From: Pseudo-nitzschia pungens | Lineage: Eukaryota; Bacillariophyta; Bacillariophyceae; Bacillariales; Bacillariaceae | NCBI GenBank assembly: GCA_037355855.1 | Contig: CM074760.1 | Coordinates: 3,650,501 to 3,714,500, forward strand | Direction: 5' to 3' | DNA: 64,000 nt | Shown: positions 11,734 through 22,929 of the stretch, piece by piece | How the letters are laid out: every line of letters starts with the position of its first letter | Numbering within the stretch: position 1 is the stretch's first letter | Program-made: the position numbers and the translations under genes | The notes under the pieces: generated by a model | The model's input: the letters and a program-made list of their open reading frames with translations, nothing else | Told to the model about the DNA's origin: nothing | Databases searched by the model: none

Positions 11734-12484
11734 ATTATTTCTCATTGGGATGCCGCTCAATTGGCAAACTTGGAGAGCCTGAAGAAAATTTTGGAGGCTT
11801 GCTGGATTTGTAGACTTTCCAATGCGTACATTAACATCGATGAGACACGATCACGAACTTCAACAGATAAAATTTACAAAATCCTTCGTTTGCTACAAAT
11901 TTGAATGGATTTTTTTCTGCTCAGATAATTATTAAGATAATTATTAAAATAAAGTTTTTAACTGAATCAATTGAGATGAAAAACATCAGAATTACCTCAG
12001 GTTGTGTGTTGCATCAAAACGCGTCAACCAAAATCAGGATATTGTACTAGTATTGCATTGTACAAAGAATGGTTGTCCCACGATGATGATTACGAGTGAT
12101 GCTCCCGTAGATACACTTAATTCGAAGCATTAAATTTGAAAATTATGATGTTCGATTTTTTCTCCGCATTGAACATGTGGCGTACTCACAGGATAAGGAT
12201 CTAAACCAGAGGAGAACAATAAAAGGATACTTCAAATGATAAAAATTTGAGTTCAATCAGATGTTATATCTTCTACTCTCAGTATGAATATCGGCAATTT
12301 AAAAACTTTGCGCATTTAACATTCGAACGTTTGTCAAGGCGGGATGTTCGTTCCATACTCAAACTAACGTCAAACTTGAGCAGATCTTGTTGAATGTTTG
12401 GTATAAGAACCATACGACGACTCTCTCTTTGTTGGCGGAAACCGTAGCTGATGGAAACTGGACTCCAATTTTGAAAGAATCAGT
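11734..12484. other. Intergenic, no gene seen
   Basis: AT-rich sequence with no coding-like frame. It includes the direct repeat AGATAATTATTA near 11924-11945, and presumably the RPB5 3' UTR and the 3' end of the doubtful minus-strand gene. Confidence 0.45.
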
Positions 12485-12926
12485 CTACAGCAAAAAAGCC
12501 CGGTCGAATTTGACGACGCAACCTAATCGTTCCGAATTAACCCCGACCACGACTTCGTTTGCCAACCTTTTCTTGCTTTCTTCTTCGACCGACACGAGAG
12601 CAAGGGCGACTTCCCTTGTTGGCTTTTTTTGGTCCTCGGCCGTTGCGGTTCGTAGCTTGGATTATCGTTTCTAGGTTAGTCAGATGGTCAGACCGTTGGT
12701 GATCATTTACTTGACAAGACGGAAATGGTTGTTGGCCGCTCTGCGGTTGAATGCTCTGAGCAGTTGCTGCAATGTTAAGCGTAAATCGATCGTAGCTGAA
12801 AAGAAACGATTGAACAGGAATGTTGGTACCTCCCAATGTCTGTGTCAATGAAGTGAGCGATGATAGATATCTTACTTGCGCCGTGCGTCTAGCCAACGAT
12901 GAGACAAATGTTGATGCAAAAATCAT
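12485..12926 (-). CDS. Doubtful small gene with mitochondrial-type N-terminus
   Basis: From the ATG at 12926 the frame starts MIFASTFVSSLARRTAQ, a plausible mitochondrial presequence, and continues unspliced to a stop at 12537 (129 residues) with a basic C-terminus (KKANKGSRPCSRVGRRRK). Candidate splice sites exist: donors after CGGCGCAA and after TTGTCAA (GTAAATG), acceptors ending TTTTCAG, TTGCAG and CCAAG. One combination opens another frame (REVALALVSVEEESKKRLAN, stop at 12485-12487) that also looks coding. I cannot choose between these models. It may be a small mitochondrial protein; no family is recognised. Confidence 0.3.
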
Positions 12927-14055
12927 TTTCGAATCGAACCGAATCGTAACGTGACAAGTAGCTTTTTCTGGTATTGTGAAGACCTTTGTCCAGCAATTTT
13001 CTTTGCGATAGAACTGTAGATGGTAGTCGGTAATAGTAAGTGTCTCAGATGTATTCTATCGAACAATTCCAGCACCAGTTTGTTGATTACCGTACGTCGT
13101 TCCTGGTCGAATGTCGAATGTCGAGTGTCGAGTGTCGAGTGAGACATGGAAGAGAAGAGCAACTGACCTACGAGTATTAACCTCACGATAAAAATCTTAC
13201 TATCATGGGATGATTCACAGGTCTCGTTGAGGAGGGCCAAAAGAAATTTTTTGAAGTAACATCGTTCAGGACGGTTACTTTTACCGGTCCGTACGTACAG
13301 TACTTGTACGTACCGTGGGTAAGAAATTTTGCGTGATCGAGTCAAACGAGTCATATTTTGGACAAATCCATTTTCTTCATTGACTCTACAAGTAGTCTGG
13401 AAAAATTATTGTTGGAGGAATCAACTCAGAAACAAACAAAGAATGATGCATCAAATTTCATTTTCTCTAATAATATTATGTCAGAAGTCATCTTTTGTTT
13501 TAAAAGTGTAAAACAGCTGTGTTTTGGATACTCAAGATAAGGTCCTTACTGTGTGTGAAGTAGTAGTAGTAAGATTCAATTCTGTGCATGTATTTTATAT
13601 CCACATATGGATAACCTTGAGGCATGACACCACTCTGGGTCATTTTTTACCTGCATCCGTTTGCATTGTTTCTGAAAAATCAAAGCTAAGCAAATTGTTT
13701 TTTTTCGAAATTTATGGAGCCACTACTATCATTTGATGATGACCTGACTTTCATGTTCGTTGGAAACAAAATCGTGAAATATCTTCATTGGTCAAATGAC
13801 AGTTGGAATTGAAATTTTAAAGACGAGAATGATGTTATCCCAGCGGAAGCAGAACAGGAGGTACGAAGTCAATGTCAAATTGTCTAGGGAATTTCACAAC
13901 AAGGTACACTCGAGACAAAAAAATCTTTCTTAACTATTACCAATCTTCATTGTGTGTCACTCGGAAGATTAGTACAATGCTCTCCACGTTGATACCACAA
14001 TTTGATAACTCTCATCGAAGAACTAATTTTGAATTTTGAACCCACGAATTTCATC
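12927..14055. other. Intergenic, no gene seen
   Basis: Contains a short array of TCGAGTG/TCGAATG heptamers at about 13106-13142 and otherwise AT-rich sequence. Long frames here have no coding character. Confidence 0.45.
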
Positions 14056-14521
14056 TTAAACACCCGACTTCCTTTTGACTTGTGATGAGATGTGTAAAAC
14101 GTTGTTTCCCCGAATAAAACAGTCACCATATGTTGCCTTTAGTTGCCCATCTAACCCGTACTCTTGTGTTTGTTCCATTGCAATATTTAAGTAGCCATCG
14201 AGGCATGCCAAAACTCCTCTATATTCGATTCCCGAATTGAGTTTTACAACAGCTGGTCGCCCAAGGACACTCTTCAGGAAATCTGACGGAGACCGCTTCT
14301 TTTCTGATTTTTGATCCTGCTCGGAAAGACAGAAGCATCGATCAAGTAAGTGAGTAAGAAATGCAATATCGTTGATTAGTTGACGAGTATTCTGCAGGAT
14401 GGATCGGAGGACTATTATTTAATTTGACGACTCATTCCGTTATAACGTCCGGGATGCTTACCGCAATAGTACTTGGGTCCGTGTTAGTCTTGGTCGCATC
14501 AGTGCTAATGAGATCAGTCAT
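14056..14521 (-). CDS. LSM6: U6 snRNA-associated Sm-like protein LSm6
   Basis: Component of the LSm1-7 ring (cytoplasmic mRNA decay) and the LSm2-8 ring (U6 snRNP). Two exons, 14521-14462 and 14316-14056, join in phase 0 over a 145-bp intron (donor GCG/GTAAGC, acceptor CCGAGCAG/GATC); the protein has 106 residues. After a 30-residue hydrophilic tail the Sm1 motif reads FLKSVLGRPAVVKLNSGIEY, then RGVLACLDGYLNIAMEQTQE, and Sm2 reads YGDCFIRGNNVLHIS. These are the family signatures of LSm6 (LACLDGYMNIALEQTEE and FIRGNNVLYIS in other eukaryotes). The gene is easily missed because each exon is short. Confidence 0.95.
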
Positions 14522-15289
14522 GATATTGATGTTGAAATACTATGCAAGACAATCTCTCTCTCTGTCACTGGAAAGATCTGGGATGTCAAGACGAGTTGTG
14601 TTGTGAAGAATGCGAGTAAGATTACCGTATTGGTCCGGGTGTTGTTGTCCTCGTTCCTCGTCGTCGGTCGTCGATTTTTACGATGGTCGAGAGTCGAGAG
14701 TCGAGAGTCAGTCGAGAGTCGAAATCTTAATACGTATGAAATGAACCCTAGGTTGTTACGTACCTGGTTATGATGTTGGTCAACGGCAGAAAAACCGAAA
14801 AAAAATGTGACAAATTCTGGCTTTCAATTTTCAATCTCAAAAAATCTTGAAAAAGATCAACCCACCGGCTGTTTCAGATTAGAGATAGTAGTATCATGGT
14901 ACAACTACCGTATTACTACCGGTAGGTGTCTTCAAACTTTTTACGTCAAGTTGGAAAAGTTGGCACCAACTGTGTCACACCTAAGGCATGCAATGAGATC
15001 GATGTTCGCTTTTTGGAAGGCCAGTGGAATCACTCTTATTTGGCATCGGAACGGGTGCTAATGAGGTCACAGACAACCTAAGAGTAATTTAACGCAAAAA
15101 AATCACTCAAGGTATGCTGTACTTGAGATGATTGAAGTAATAATAAGATTGGAAGTAGTACGTGTAGTTGCTTTCTACGTGCAGTTTCTTTTCATACAGG
15201 AAAGGGGAGATCTCTGAAAAATCATGGTTGGCTCGATAATAAGAATTCGCCTCATCGGAAAAATTTATCTGTAATTCACGCACTTTGCT
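14522..15289. other. Intergenic, no gene seen
   Basis: Contains a short TCGAGAG heptamer array near 14684-14718, similar in kind to the TCGAGTG array at 13.1 kb. It presumably holds the LSm6 promoter and the 3' UTR of the MYND gene. No coding-like frame. Confidence 0.45.
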
Positions 15290-16119
15290 TTACAATACAA
15301 AGCAACCACCAAGGTCTCCAGCAACGTCGAAATACGCCCGGAAGCATTGTATTAATTCGTCGCTTTCGTTGTTTTCATCCCGCGACAAGGCCAGTTGGAG
15401 GCCACGGCATTCTTCCGGCGACACGTGAAATCCATCGTTACCGTTCATACATTTGTACAAAGAAAAGGGTTGCGCCTTTACGCAACTGGTTTTGTGAACT
15501 TTCTTCCAGTGTGCAGATTGACATTCTCGCGAACAGTACCTCACAATTCTACAACGACTGCATTGATTCATCTTTGGAGACAGTTTTGTGCAATTTGCGC
15601 AGTAGTCAAAATGAGGATACGGAGTGCTTTCGTCACCTTGGTTCAGTAGGGCCGACAGAGCTGGTGGTATCGAAGGGTTGTTCACGCCGAACGAAGTTGC
15701 TTGCACTAGATTCTTGGGCTTCCATTTTCTGCCGGTAAACGCCTGTGCCATCGGGACCGCGGGATCAACAGAAGCCGAGCAAATTTTGTATGATGGAGGA
15801 TGATCATAGAAGTCACCGTTAGAACATTGAGGAGGCGAAATGGGGATGTGACCGAAGTTCATGCAAATTTTCTGACCTGATAATTGTCATCGTTTGGTCT
15901 CAGTGGACGCCGTTCTGATTTCACATCATCCAAAAATGATGCATCGTTGGTATTTTCACGAATTGCTTTCAGCACACTTCTCCACTGATCGTCGGTTGCC
16001 GACGCAGCGAGGAAATTGTGGACAGGAGATACAAAATTCGAGTGTGGTCCAGCTGATCTAACAAATCTCGTTTTATCGCTCTCGGAGGGATATTGTACAG
16101 AAAGCAACAAAAATCCCAT
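15290..16119 (-). CDS. MYND-type zinc finger protein
   Basis: Two exons, 16119-15877 and 15742-15290, join in phase 0 over a 134-bp intron (donor TATCAG/GTCAGA, acceptor GGCACAG/GCGTTT). The two exons lie in different frames and exon 1 otherwise meets a stop, which supports the join. The protein has 231 residues. The MYND finger lies in the second half: CANC, CSRC, YCSRECQSAHWKKVH and TSC, all eight Cys/His ligands present. MYND fingers mediate protein-protein contacts, and no catalytic domain such as SET is seen. The N-terminal 80 residues are not recognised. The partner and pathway are unknown. Confidence 0.85.
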
Positions 16120-16547
16120 GCCGGATAAGAAATACGAAGTTTGTCGTCACTATTCTTGACGTAGATCCCTACTTATTGTTTTGTCAAACTAGATTGAGTG
16201 CGTCGGTTAACAATCGTCACAGATTCACTTTCGACTAATCGAATGTTAATCATTTTTGACGGTTGGCTTCTGTGCAGTCGTCAACGAAGGAAGTTTATTA
16301 CAGTACGTAGGTAAGGTTTAAGCTTTACAAGCAGTACAAGTAACCTTACTGGCGGTGATTCATCACCTTCCATATTCAATTTCATTTTTGCGAGATGTAA
16401 TCGCTGTCGTGTCACTCCGAAGGCCGCATTGGTCTGCCCCTCCCCATGCCCATGTGAAGCTGTAACTTACGTACTTGCGATACGTATGAATAGACAGATT
16501 TCAAGTTCAGCTTTAAAAAAAAAAAAAAAAGGTGAGAGAGGAGGATG
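16120..16547. other. Left flank of the retrotransposon insertion
   Basis: Upstream region of the MYND gene. A run of about 17 A (about 16515-16531) sits shortly before the element boundary at 16548. No gene is seen. Confidence 0.5.
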
Positions 16548-16802
16548 CTTAGGGCAAGGCAAGTGCGAAAGGCAATGTAGGATCGTATGATCCGTACCAT
16601 TGACCCAAGCCTACCATTGTCCAGTGCCGTAGTGAACAGAGCTGAACAGTGAGGAATGAGCAGGTACAGTAGAATGTAGAGCAGTAGGTAGAGTTGCCGA
16701 GCAGGGGTCTTTGGTACGGATACTATTCTCATTGTTTTCGCAAAGAGCGAGCCGTAAAGCTGTCTTCGTGAACGGACCGACAATGGCGGTCTGAGAAAAA
16801 GT
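16548..16802 (+). repeat. Split direct repeat A1 (left end)
   Basis: 255 bp, identical to 25608-25862. It starts with CTTAGGGCAAGGC directly after host sequence ending GGAGGATG, and marks the left end of the element. Confidence 0.93.
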
Positions 16803-17506
16803 AATCACCCCCAATAACAACAACAACGATACAAACACCAACAACACAAAACATTAATCACCACCACCACAAACATCGAGCATCGTGGCTCGACACTCCA
16901 CAGCGAAAACACCAACAACGAACAAACCACCCCACAAACAACCACCAAAAACAACAAAAAAACACACAACGACAATGACGACAACAACGACAACGACAAC
17001 ACCACAACGCAACACACGACATCCCACACAACACCCCACACAACACCCCACACAACATCCCACACAACATCCCACTATATCCCACACAACATCCCACCAC
17101 ATCCCATACAACATCCCACACAACATCCCACCACATCCCACAAAAACCATCCCACAACCAAACCGAATCCCACCCCATTCACCCTCAAAACTAACCCACG
17201 ATCAACAAAAACTAACCCACGATCAACAAAACACCAAAACACCAGAACCGACCCCGTCAAAAAAACCCACCAAATCCCACCCCACCAAAAAACACCAAAA
17301 CAACCAGAACCGACCCCGCCTAAAAACACATCTAATCCCACACCACCAAACAACCTTCTCAATAACCTTCTCACACCACAAAAATACCCCATACAAACAA
17401 AAAAGACAACAACCAACCCGAATACACCAAAACCCACAACAAACACCAAACTCTCACAATCCCAAAAACAGGACAACCAAAAAGACTTCCAAACAAACCT
17501 ACCACC
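16803..17506 (+). repeat. CA-rich 5' leader with short tandem repeats
   Basis: Untranslated-looking leader between A1 and the Gag start. It is nearly free of G on the plus strand and contains tandem CCCACACAACA(C/T) units at about 17030-17150. Duplicated phrases (AAAACTAACCCACGATCAAC at about 17185-17225, and AACCGACCCCG) follow. Frames open here only because the composition excludes stop codons, and none looks like a protein. Confidence 0.7.
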
Positions 17507-19933
17507 ATGACATCCACCGCCCAACTCGCCGCCGCTCGCCTCAAAGCAAGCACCCACTCCCACTCCACCTTCTCCAACCTCCCAGGAACATCCTTCCTAG
17601 CCTCCGAGAAGAAAACCCAACGCCTAACCCACATCGGATCCGAGACTATCGCAGCCTCCGTCCAAAACGAACCATCCATGCGCTGGATCATCATCACCAC
17701 CGACAACCGCACCGCTATCATCCATAGCATCACCCCGACCTTCGACAACAACCAAACCAAACTCATCGCCCTCCTTACCGACGACATCCACCAAGCAACC
17801 TACATCGAAATCCCCAACGACACCTTCACCAAAGTCACCGTTGGACTTTCCAAACATAACACCCCAGGAACCGAAAACTTCACCTCCATCGAAACCCCCA
17901 CCCCATCCGAATGCCACAACCGCAACGAACCCGAATCAACCATCACCCTCGAAACAACTCGACCTTGCCCCCGGCCACAACCCCCACGGCCCAACATTTG
18001 TCATCATCCCAACAGCCTTCCCGCTCGCCCCAGGCGAAAGCTTCCCCGAAAACCTCTCCCTCACCGAAGAACTACCACCCCACGAAACCACCATCGACCA
18101 ACCAGCCCTAGCCTGGCTCCAAATCATCAAACGCACCATCAACCAAAACCAAGCACCCTGCAACAACACCACCGACGGCACCTTATTCCTCCCATCCGAA
18201 TGGGAAAGACCCGAAGACTACGACGAACAAATCGACCTCTACGCCCACCTACCCTGGACCAACATCCAAAACCCCTACAACAACACCCTATCAAACACCT
18301 TCTACACGACCTACACAATCATCAACCCACTCGACCCCATCCTACCACCACTCAAAACAACAATCGCCTTCTCCACCCTACGCCTCTTTGACCAATGGAA
18401 CACCACCATCCCAAACCCCGAAAACAACGAACCTAAACGCCGCAACTACCAACATCCTCCAAACCTCCACCAAACTCCTCGAAACCTCAGTATCCGCAAT
18501 CGCCAAAGTCACCACAAACTCCTCAAAAGACAACACCCAAACCGACCCCGAATATACCCTAAACCAAAAAACCGCATACCGAATCCTATTCGCCGGCGTA
18601 ACCGTTGACGCCGACGGAAACAGAATCCTCCAACCTGCTACACTCACCGAAGAATTCACCGCACCCTTCGCACTCACAAAAAACGAACACCGCACCAACA
18701 CCTACAGAACAAACTACACCCGCCACCACTCAAACTTCACTAGTGAACTCTCCTGGAAAAACAGAGCCGCCTTCGACTCCTACCTAATCACCTCAGGATA
18801 CGTCCGATGCATCATAAACGGACAATGGTACAACAACCTCAACTCCATCCGCCGCGACGGAGGAGACAAACTCCTCAGCATATACAACTTCTGCCCCCCC
18901 ACCCCTACCCAACACACCTGGAACGACTATGCCCAAAAAAGCGCCGCCTCCCAACAAGACACAACCTTCGAACCAAACTCCCGCCACCACAAATCAAAAG
19001 TCACCTCCCTCTACAAAGACGGAGACGTAAGTTCCCACGACGCCGTCATAACCACACTAACAAACTTCCTCTCCTTCATCGACTTTGCAGTAACTGAACC
19101 CAAAAACTGCACCCTACACACACTCCTCTACGACCTCCTAAGTGCCCTATCCAGCCACCGAGGCAAAGATTGGTTCACAAACTCCATCGAAGAATCCAAA
19201 TGGATCGGCCACTCTATTGTAACCGACATCGGCCAAATCATCTGCATCTTCATCCAAAACCTCCTCGAAGACCATGCAGCAATCACAGCCACCATCAAAG
19301 AAGAACCCATCTCCGCAACTAACATCGATACCGTTACATCCACCGCACAATCCATCATCGACTCAATCAAAACTGCCGCCTTCAAACAAAGCCCCCACTA
19401 CATCAAACCCTACCCCCTCATCACCTGTTTCGTCTACGGAAACGCACTCACCCGCGAACCCTCCCCAAACTCCACCAAAACCAACCAAACCTCCTACGGA
19501 TCAACTTCCCATTCCAACCAAAACTCCAAACGCAAGAACAATAACAACAACAACAACAACAACACCAACCCAAACAAACAAACAAAAACCGCCCAACGCT
19601 GTACCGACGAACAAGCCGAAGCACGTAAAAAACACGGATGGATCATCACCCTCCGACCCGGCAAACTACCACCCCTAAACTTCACCAACCCCGACACCGG
19701 AAAAAATCCATGCAAAGGCAACATCATCCCTCGACCGCAACTGCGGATGGAAAGACTGCTCCGACTGCCCCAAAGACCACCCAATCCCCGACAAAACCAC
19801 CAACAATAACTCCAAAACCTCCTGGGAAAACGCCAACCCCAACCTCCGCAAAGCAATCACCGATTGGATCACCGAACACAAAGACCAAATCGCCTTTGCC
19901 CCCGGAATCCACTTCAAAGCAACCAAAGGTTAG
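17507..19933 (+). CDS. Gag-like region, split over three reading frames
   Basis: Starts at the ATG at 17507 (ACCACCATGAC context). The protein-like signal moves between frames: frame a from 17507 to about 17950 (MTSTAQLAAARLKASTHSHS, MRWIIITTDNRTAIIHSITP), frame b to about 18410 (FVIIPTAFPLAPGESFPENL, LYAHLPWTNIQNPYNNTLSN), frame c to about 19725 (TAYRILFAGVTVDADGNRIL, HSIVTDIGQIICIFIQNLLE), then frame a again to the stop at 19931. The last part encodes NCGWKDCSDCPKDHP, a zinc-knuckle-like Cys/His cluster that supports a nucleic-acid-binding Gag end. A poly-Asn tract (about 19540-19563) precedes it. All three shifts go in the same (+1) direction and lie in C- or A-runs. Sequencing indels, decay and programmed shifting are all possible. 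Confidence 0.6.
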
Positions 19934-20020
19934 TACAACCCCCTTATAACATACCACACCACTAACAACCTCTAAATACCTAACTTACCCACTATCTAAT
20001 CCATACCCACCACCTCGTAG
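19929..20020 (+). other. Putative 92-bp intron joining Gag to RT
   Basis: Donor AAAG/GTTAGT at 19928/19929 and acceptor CACCTCGTAG/CC at 20020/20021. Removing it replaces the Gag stop (TAG at 19931) and joins frame a in phase 1 with the frame of the RT gene, which is open from 19984. This gives GIHFKATK then ASSTPQTLIALQKLLPA. The length matches host introns in this window. It is inferred from sequence alone. Confidence 0.45.
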
Positions 20021-20310
20021 CCTCTTCCACACCACAAACACTCATTGCCCTCCAAAAACTACTCCCCGCAAAAACCTCCTCCAACCTCCCCCCTATCACC
20101 CCACAAAAATCAAACACACTCCTCCCCCCTTATATCGTACCACCACTACCTATAACCACTAACACTGACACTAACACCCCCACTAACCCCCCAAACCCCG
20201 AATTTTTCCCAAAACTCACAAAAACTAACCCAATCCCCTTTCCCACAGACACTGACCCCAAAAGCTCCAAACCACGCTCCCCCGCCACCCTCCAAACCAC
20301 ACCCCCAGCA

Positions 20311-22929
20311 ATGCTATCCACAACCCAACTAGACCTCTTTGGTTCAACCCTTGACCCACTCGTCCAAAACGAAATCTATAACAAAAATGGTAAGCCACAC
20401 CCTAACATTTACTTCACCGGCGAAGTCCGCTTCCGCCACATCATTCCACACCTCTTCCCATACACAGAAACCCTCCTCGACCAAACAACCCTACATACCC
20501 TCCACATTGCCTGCCCCCTCTACACAAAATACAACCGCGTCCACACAACCTACTCCCACCTAAACCCAAACCCCGTCCGAGGTTATGCACCCTACAACAC
20601 CTTCCGCACCGACAAAGAGATCAACCCCGAAACTATCCGCCTCACCACAACAGCACTCCTCCACCACGGATGTAACGTTGAAAAACTCGTCCGCTGGCTA
20701 GGTGGCCCCCACACCTGTGCACACCGCAATGTCTCCCAAATCATGAAAACCCTCACACCCGGAGTTGACAAAGCAACACGCCAAGAACTAAAACGCATAT
20801 TCAAATACGGTTCCCCCCGTCACTGTCAAGCCCACAACACCGAAGAAAACCTCCTCAAATACGTTCGCTACGGCAACCATTCCTCCGTCACGAACAACGA
20901 AGAGAAATTCCTCAAAGTCCTTAAAAAAGACTTCTTCCGCGGTAACGTCACCATCGTCGACCCCGACCTCCTCCCCTTCATCCCCCACCTCCACCTCACC
21001 CCTCAAGGACTCATGTACCTCGACGACAAATGGAAAAGCGATCGACCCGTATTCGACTCTAGCTTCCTCGTCGACGACTATGCACAGTGCAACAACACAT
21101 GGACCACCAAAAAAACTGAACCAGAAGTCACCTTCGCATTCAGCCTCCTGCGCCTCCTCATCTTCATCTGGAACCTCCGCGCCACCTACCCCGACAAGCC
21201 CATCCTCCCCGGCGACAACGACATCACGAATGCCTTCCGCACTGTCAAATATAACCCAGCAGTAGTCTCCATGCACGGTTATACTGCCTGTGGACACCTT
21301 GTATTCGCCACCGGCCAATCCTTTGGTGACTGCACCTCCCCATCAAATTTCGAACCCATCGCCGCCGCCCGCATGCAACAAGCCGAATGGCTTTGGACCC
21401 ACAAACCGGAGGAATGCCTTCAACGCGCAGACAAATACATCAAATCCATGGTTATAAACACCGCCCCAGAAGACCCTCGCCCATTCGCACCAGCAAACCT
21501 TGACTCCTTCAACACAGGCGTCCTAAACCCCGACGGTTCCCGCCAACCACCAAAAGCCCCCATGATGGTTGACGACCACATATACGCCGACATCCCCGAA
21601 TACTTCCCCCGAACTGTCGCCGCCAGTGTTGCCGCACTCGAAGACGTCTATGGCCCCCCCCACCCTAACCAGGTTCAATACCTCTCCGACGAAAAACTTA
21701 ACAACACCTACACCGAACAACGACTCCTCTTAGGCCACTACATAGACACCCGCAATATGGTTGTATCCCTCTCCCCACGCAGACGCGAAAAAATCATCAA
21801 GTACCTCTCAGTCGAAGGATGGATCCTCCCCAAAAAACGAGCCACCATCACCGAGATCAGTACCGTCCTTGGACTCATCGGTTCCATATCCGAATACTTC
21901 CCCTGGGCCCGTGCGCAACTCCTCCTCCTCGCCGACCTACTAGCTCGCCAGATTAACATCCGATACCAAGTCCTACGACGCGACCCCAGCTTCCGTAAAC
22001 GACTTGCAGACACAACCCGCAACATGCCCGAAAACCTCCACTTCCGCCTGCGCTACCTCCCCCAAAAATGGAAAGCCCAGGCCGTCTGGCGCACCAATGC
22101 CCGCGTCACCATCAACGAGGCCATTCGCAAAGACATCCAAAACGTATATAAATATCTCGTCTCCGACGAACCCTGGTGGTCCCCTATCGGCCACGTCGTC
22201 CCCCGCGTACCCGCATTCACCTCTTGGGGCGACGCCTCCAACCGCGCCCTCGGCGCCCAGATCCCCGCCCTGCGCGCCTGGGTTATGCTCCCCTACACCG
22301 AGGACCTCTGCAAACGTGTTGACGCCGGTATAACACACATAAACTGCCTGGAATTCATTGCCCTCCTCCTTGCCTTCATTATGGCTCTCGAGCGATACAC
22401 CACAAACCCCTCCCTCTACCCCCCTACCCCACAAATGCTCTCATACGGCGACAACACCACCGCTAACGCATGGTGGCAAAAAATCAGCACCCACTCCGTC
22501 ACCGGTCAAAACCTCCTCCGCCTCTACGCTGAATACCAGCGCCTCTCCCCCCTCAACTCTGTGGCCGAACATGTGCGCGGTGTGGACAACGTCGAAGCCG
22601 ACGCCATTTCTCGTCCCCATGAACTCTTTACACCCCACCTCACCTCACCTTGGTCTGTCCCTTATCCCACTCTTGTCCAACAGGTAGTCACTCATTACTC
22701 AGAGAAAGAATCCTGGGACATTTTCGTCCCCAGTCCAGAGCTGCATTCCACCCTTTTGCGAACTCTCTCATCCGCCTCAGTAACGGGTCGTCCAAGCCTG
22801 CCAAAGAGCAACGGACACTTTATTCCCGCCGCCTCCATTTTATCTACTTCTGCCACCACATCCACGTCTACGACGACCTTTTTCCTCGGGTACACCAGCA
22901 CGTCAGCAGTGAGCAACTCTGCTACATAA
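20311..22929 (+). CDS. DIRS-type reverse transcriptase / RNase H
   Basis: 872 residues from the ATG at 20311; the frame is open back to 19984, so more N-terminus may exist through the putative intron. RT motifs: KWKSDRPVFDSSF, the first catalytic Asp near residue 304 (GDNDITNAFR), TGQSFGDCTSPSNFEP, and the YxDD-equivalent MVDD at about 419-422 (MMVDDHIYADI), then LLLGHYIDTRNMVVSLSPRR. RNase H: D641 (SWGDASN), E681 (NCLEFIALL), D714 (YGDNTTANAWW) and D764 (NVEADAISRP), all four acidic residues present. The NTTANAWWQK and EADAISRP pattern is typical of DIRS-order elements. The 3' end overlaps the recombinase frame by 280 bp. Codon use is strongly C/A-biased, with little G. Confidence 0.92.
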   Translation: MLSTTQLDLFGSTLDPLVQNEIYNKNGKPHPNIYFTGEVRFRHIIPHLFPYTETLLDQTTLHTLHIACPLYTKYNRVHTTYSHLNPNPVRGYAPYNTFRTDKEINPETIRLTTTALLHHGCNVEKLVRWLGGPHTCAHRNVSQIMKTLTPGVDKATRQELKRIFKYGSPRHCQAHNTEENLLKYVRYGNHSSVTNNEEKFLKVLKKDFFRGNVTIVDPDLLPFIPHLHLTPQGLMYLDDKWKSDRPVFDSSFLVDDYAQCNNTWTTKKTEPEVTFAFSLLRLLIFIWNLRATYPDKPILPGDNDITNAFRTVKYNPAVVSMHGYTACGHLVFATGQSFGDCTSPSNFEPIAAARMQQAEWLWTHKPEECLQRADKYIKSMVINTAPEDPRPFAPANLDSFNTGVLNPDGSRQPPKAPMMVDDHIYADIPEYFPRTVAASVAALEDVYGPPHPNQVQYLSDEKLNNTYTEQRLLLGHYIDTRNMVVSLSPRRREKIIKYLSVEGWILPKKRATITEISTVLGLIGSISEYFPWARAQLLLLADLLARQINIRYQVLRRDPSFRKRLADTTRNMPENLHFRLRYLPQKWKAQAVWRTNARVTINEAIRKDIQNVYKYLVSDEPWWSPIGHVVPRVPAFTSWGDASNRALGAQIPALRAWVMLPYTEDLCKRVDAGITHINCLEFIALLLAFIMALERYTTNPSLYPPTPQMLSYGDNTTANAWWQKISTHSVTGQNLLRLYAEYQRLSPLNSVAEHVRGVDNVEADAISRPHELFTPHLTSPWSVPYPTLVQQVVTHYSEKESWDIFVPSPELHSTLLRTLSSASVTGRPSLPKSNGHFIPAASILSTSATTSTSTTTFFLGYTSTSAVSNSAT

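Noticed and set aside
12923..13354. 143-codon minus-strand frame upstream of the doubtful small gene
   Set aside because: It runs through a TCGAGTG microsatellite and shows no coding-like composition; probably promoter sequence.
16885..17727. 280-codon Thr/Pro/His-rich frame in the retrotransposon leader
   Set aside because: Pure low complexity caused by G-poor CA repeats that contain few stop codons. The frame ends across the real Gag start without continuity.
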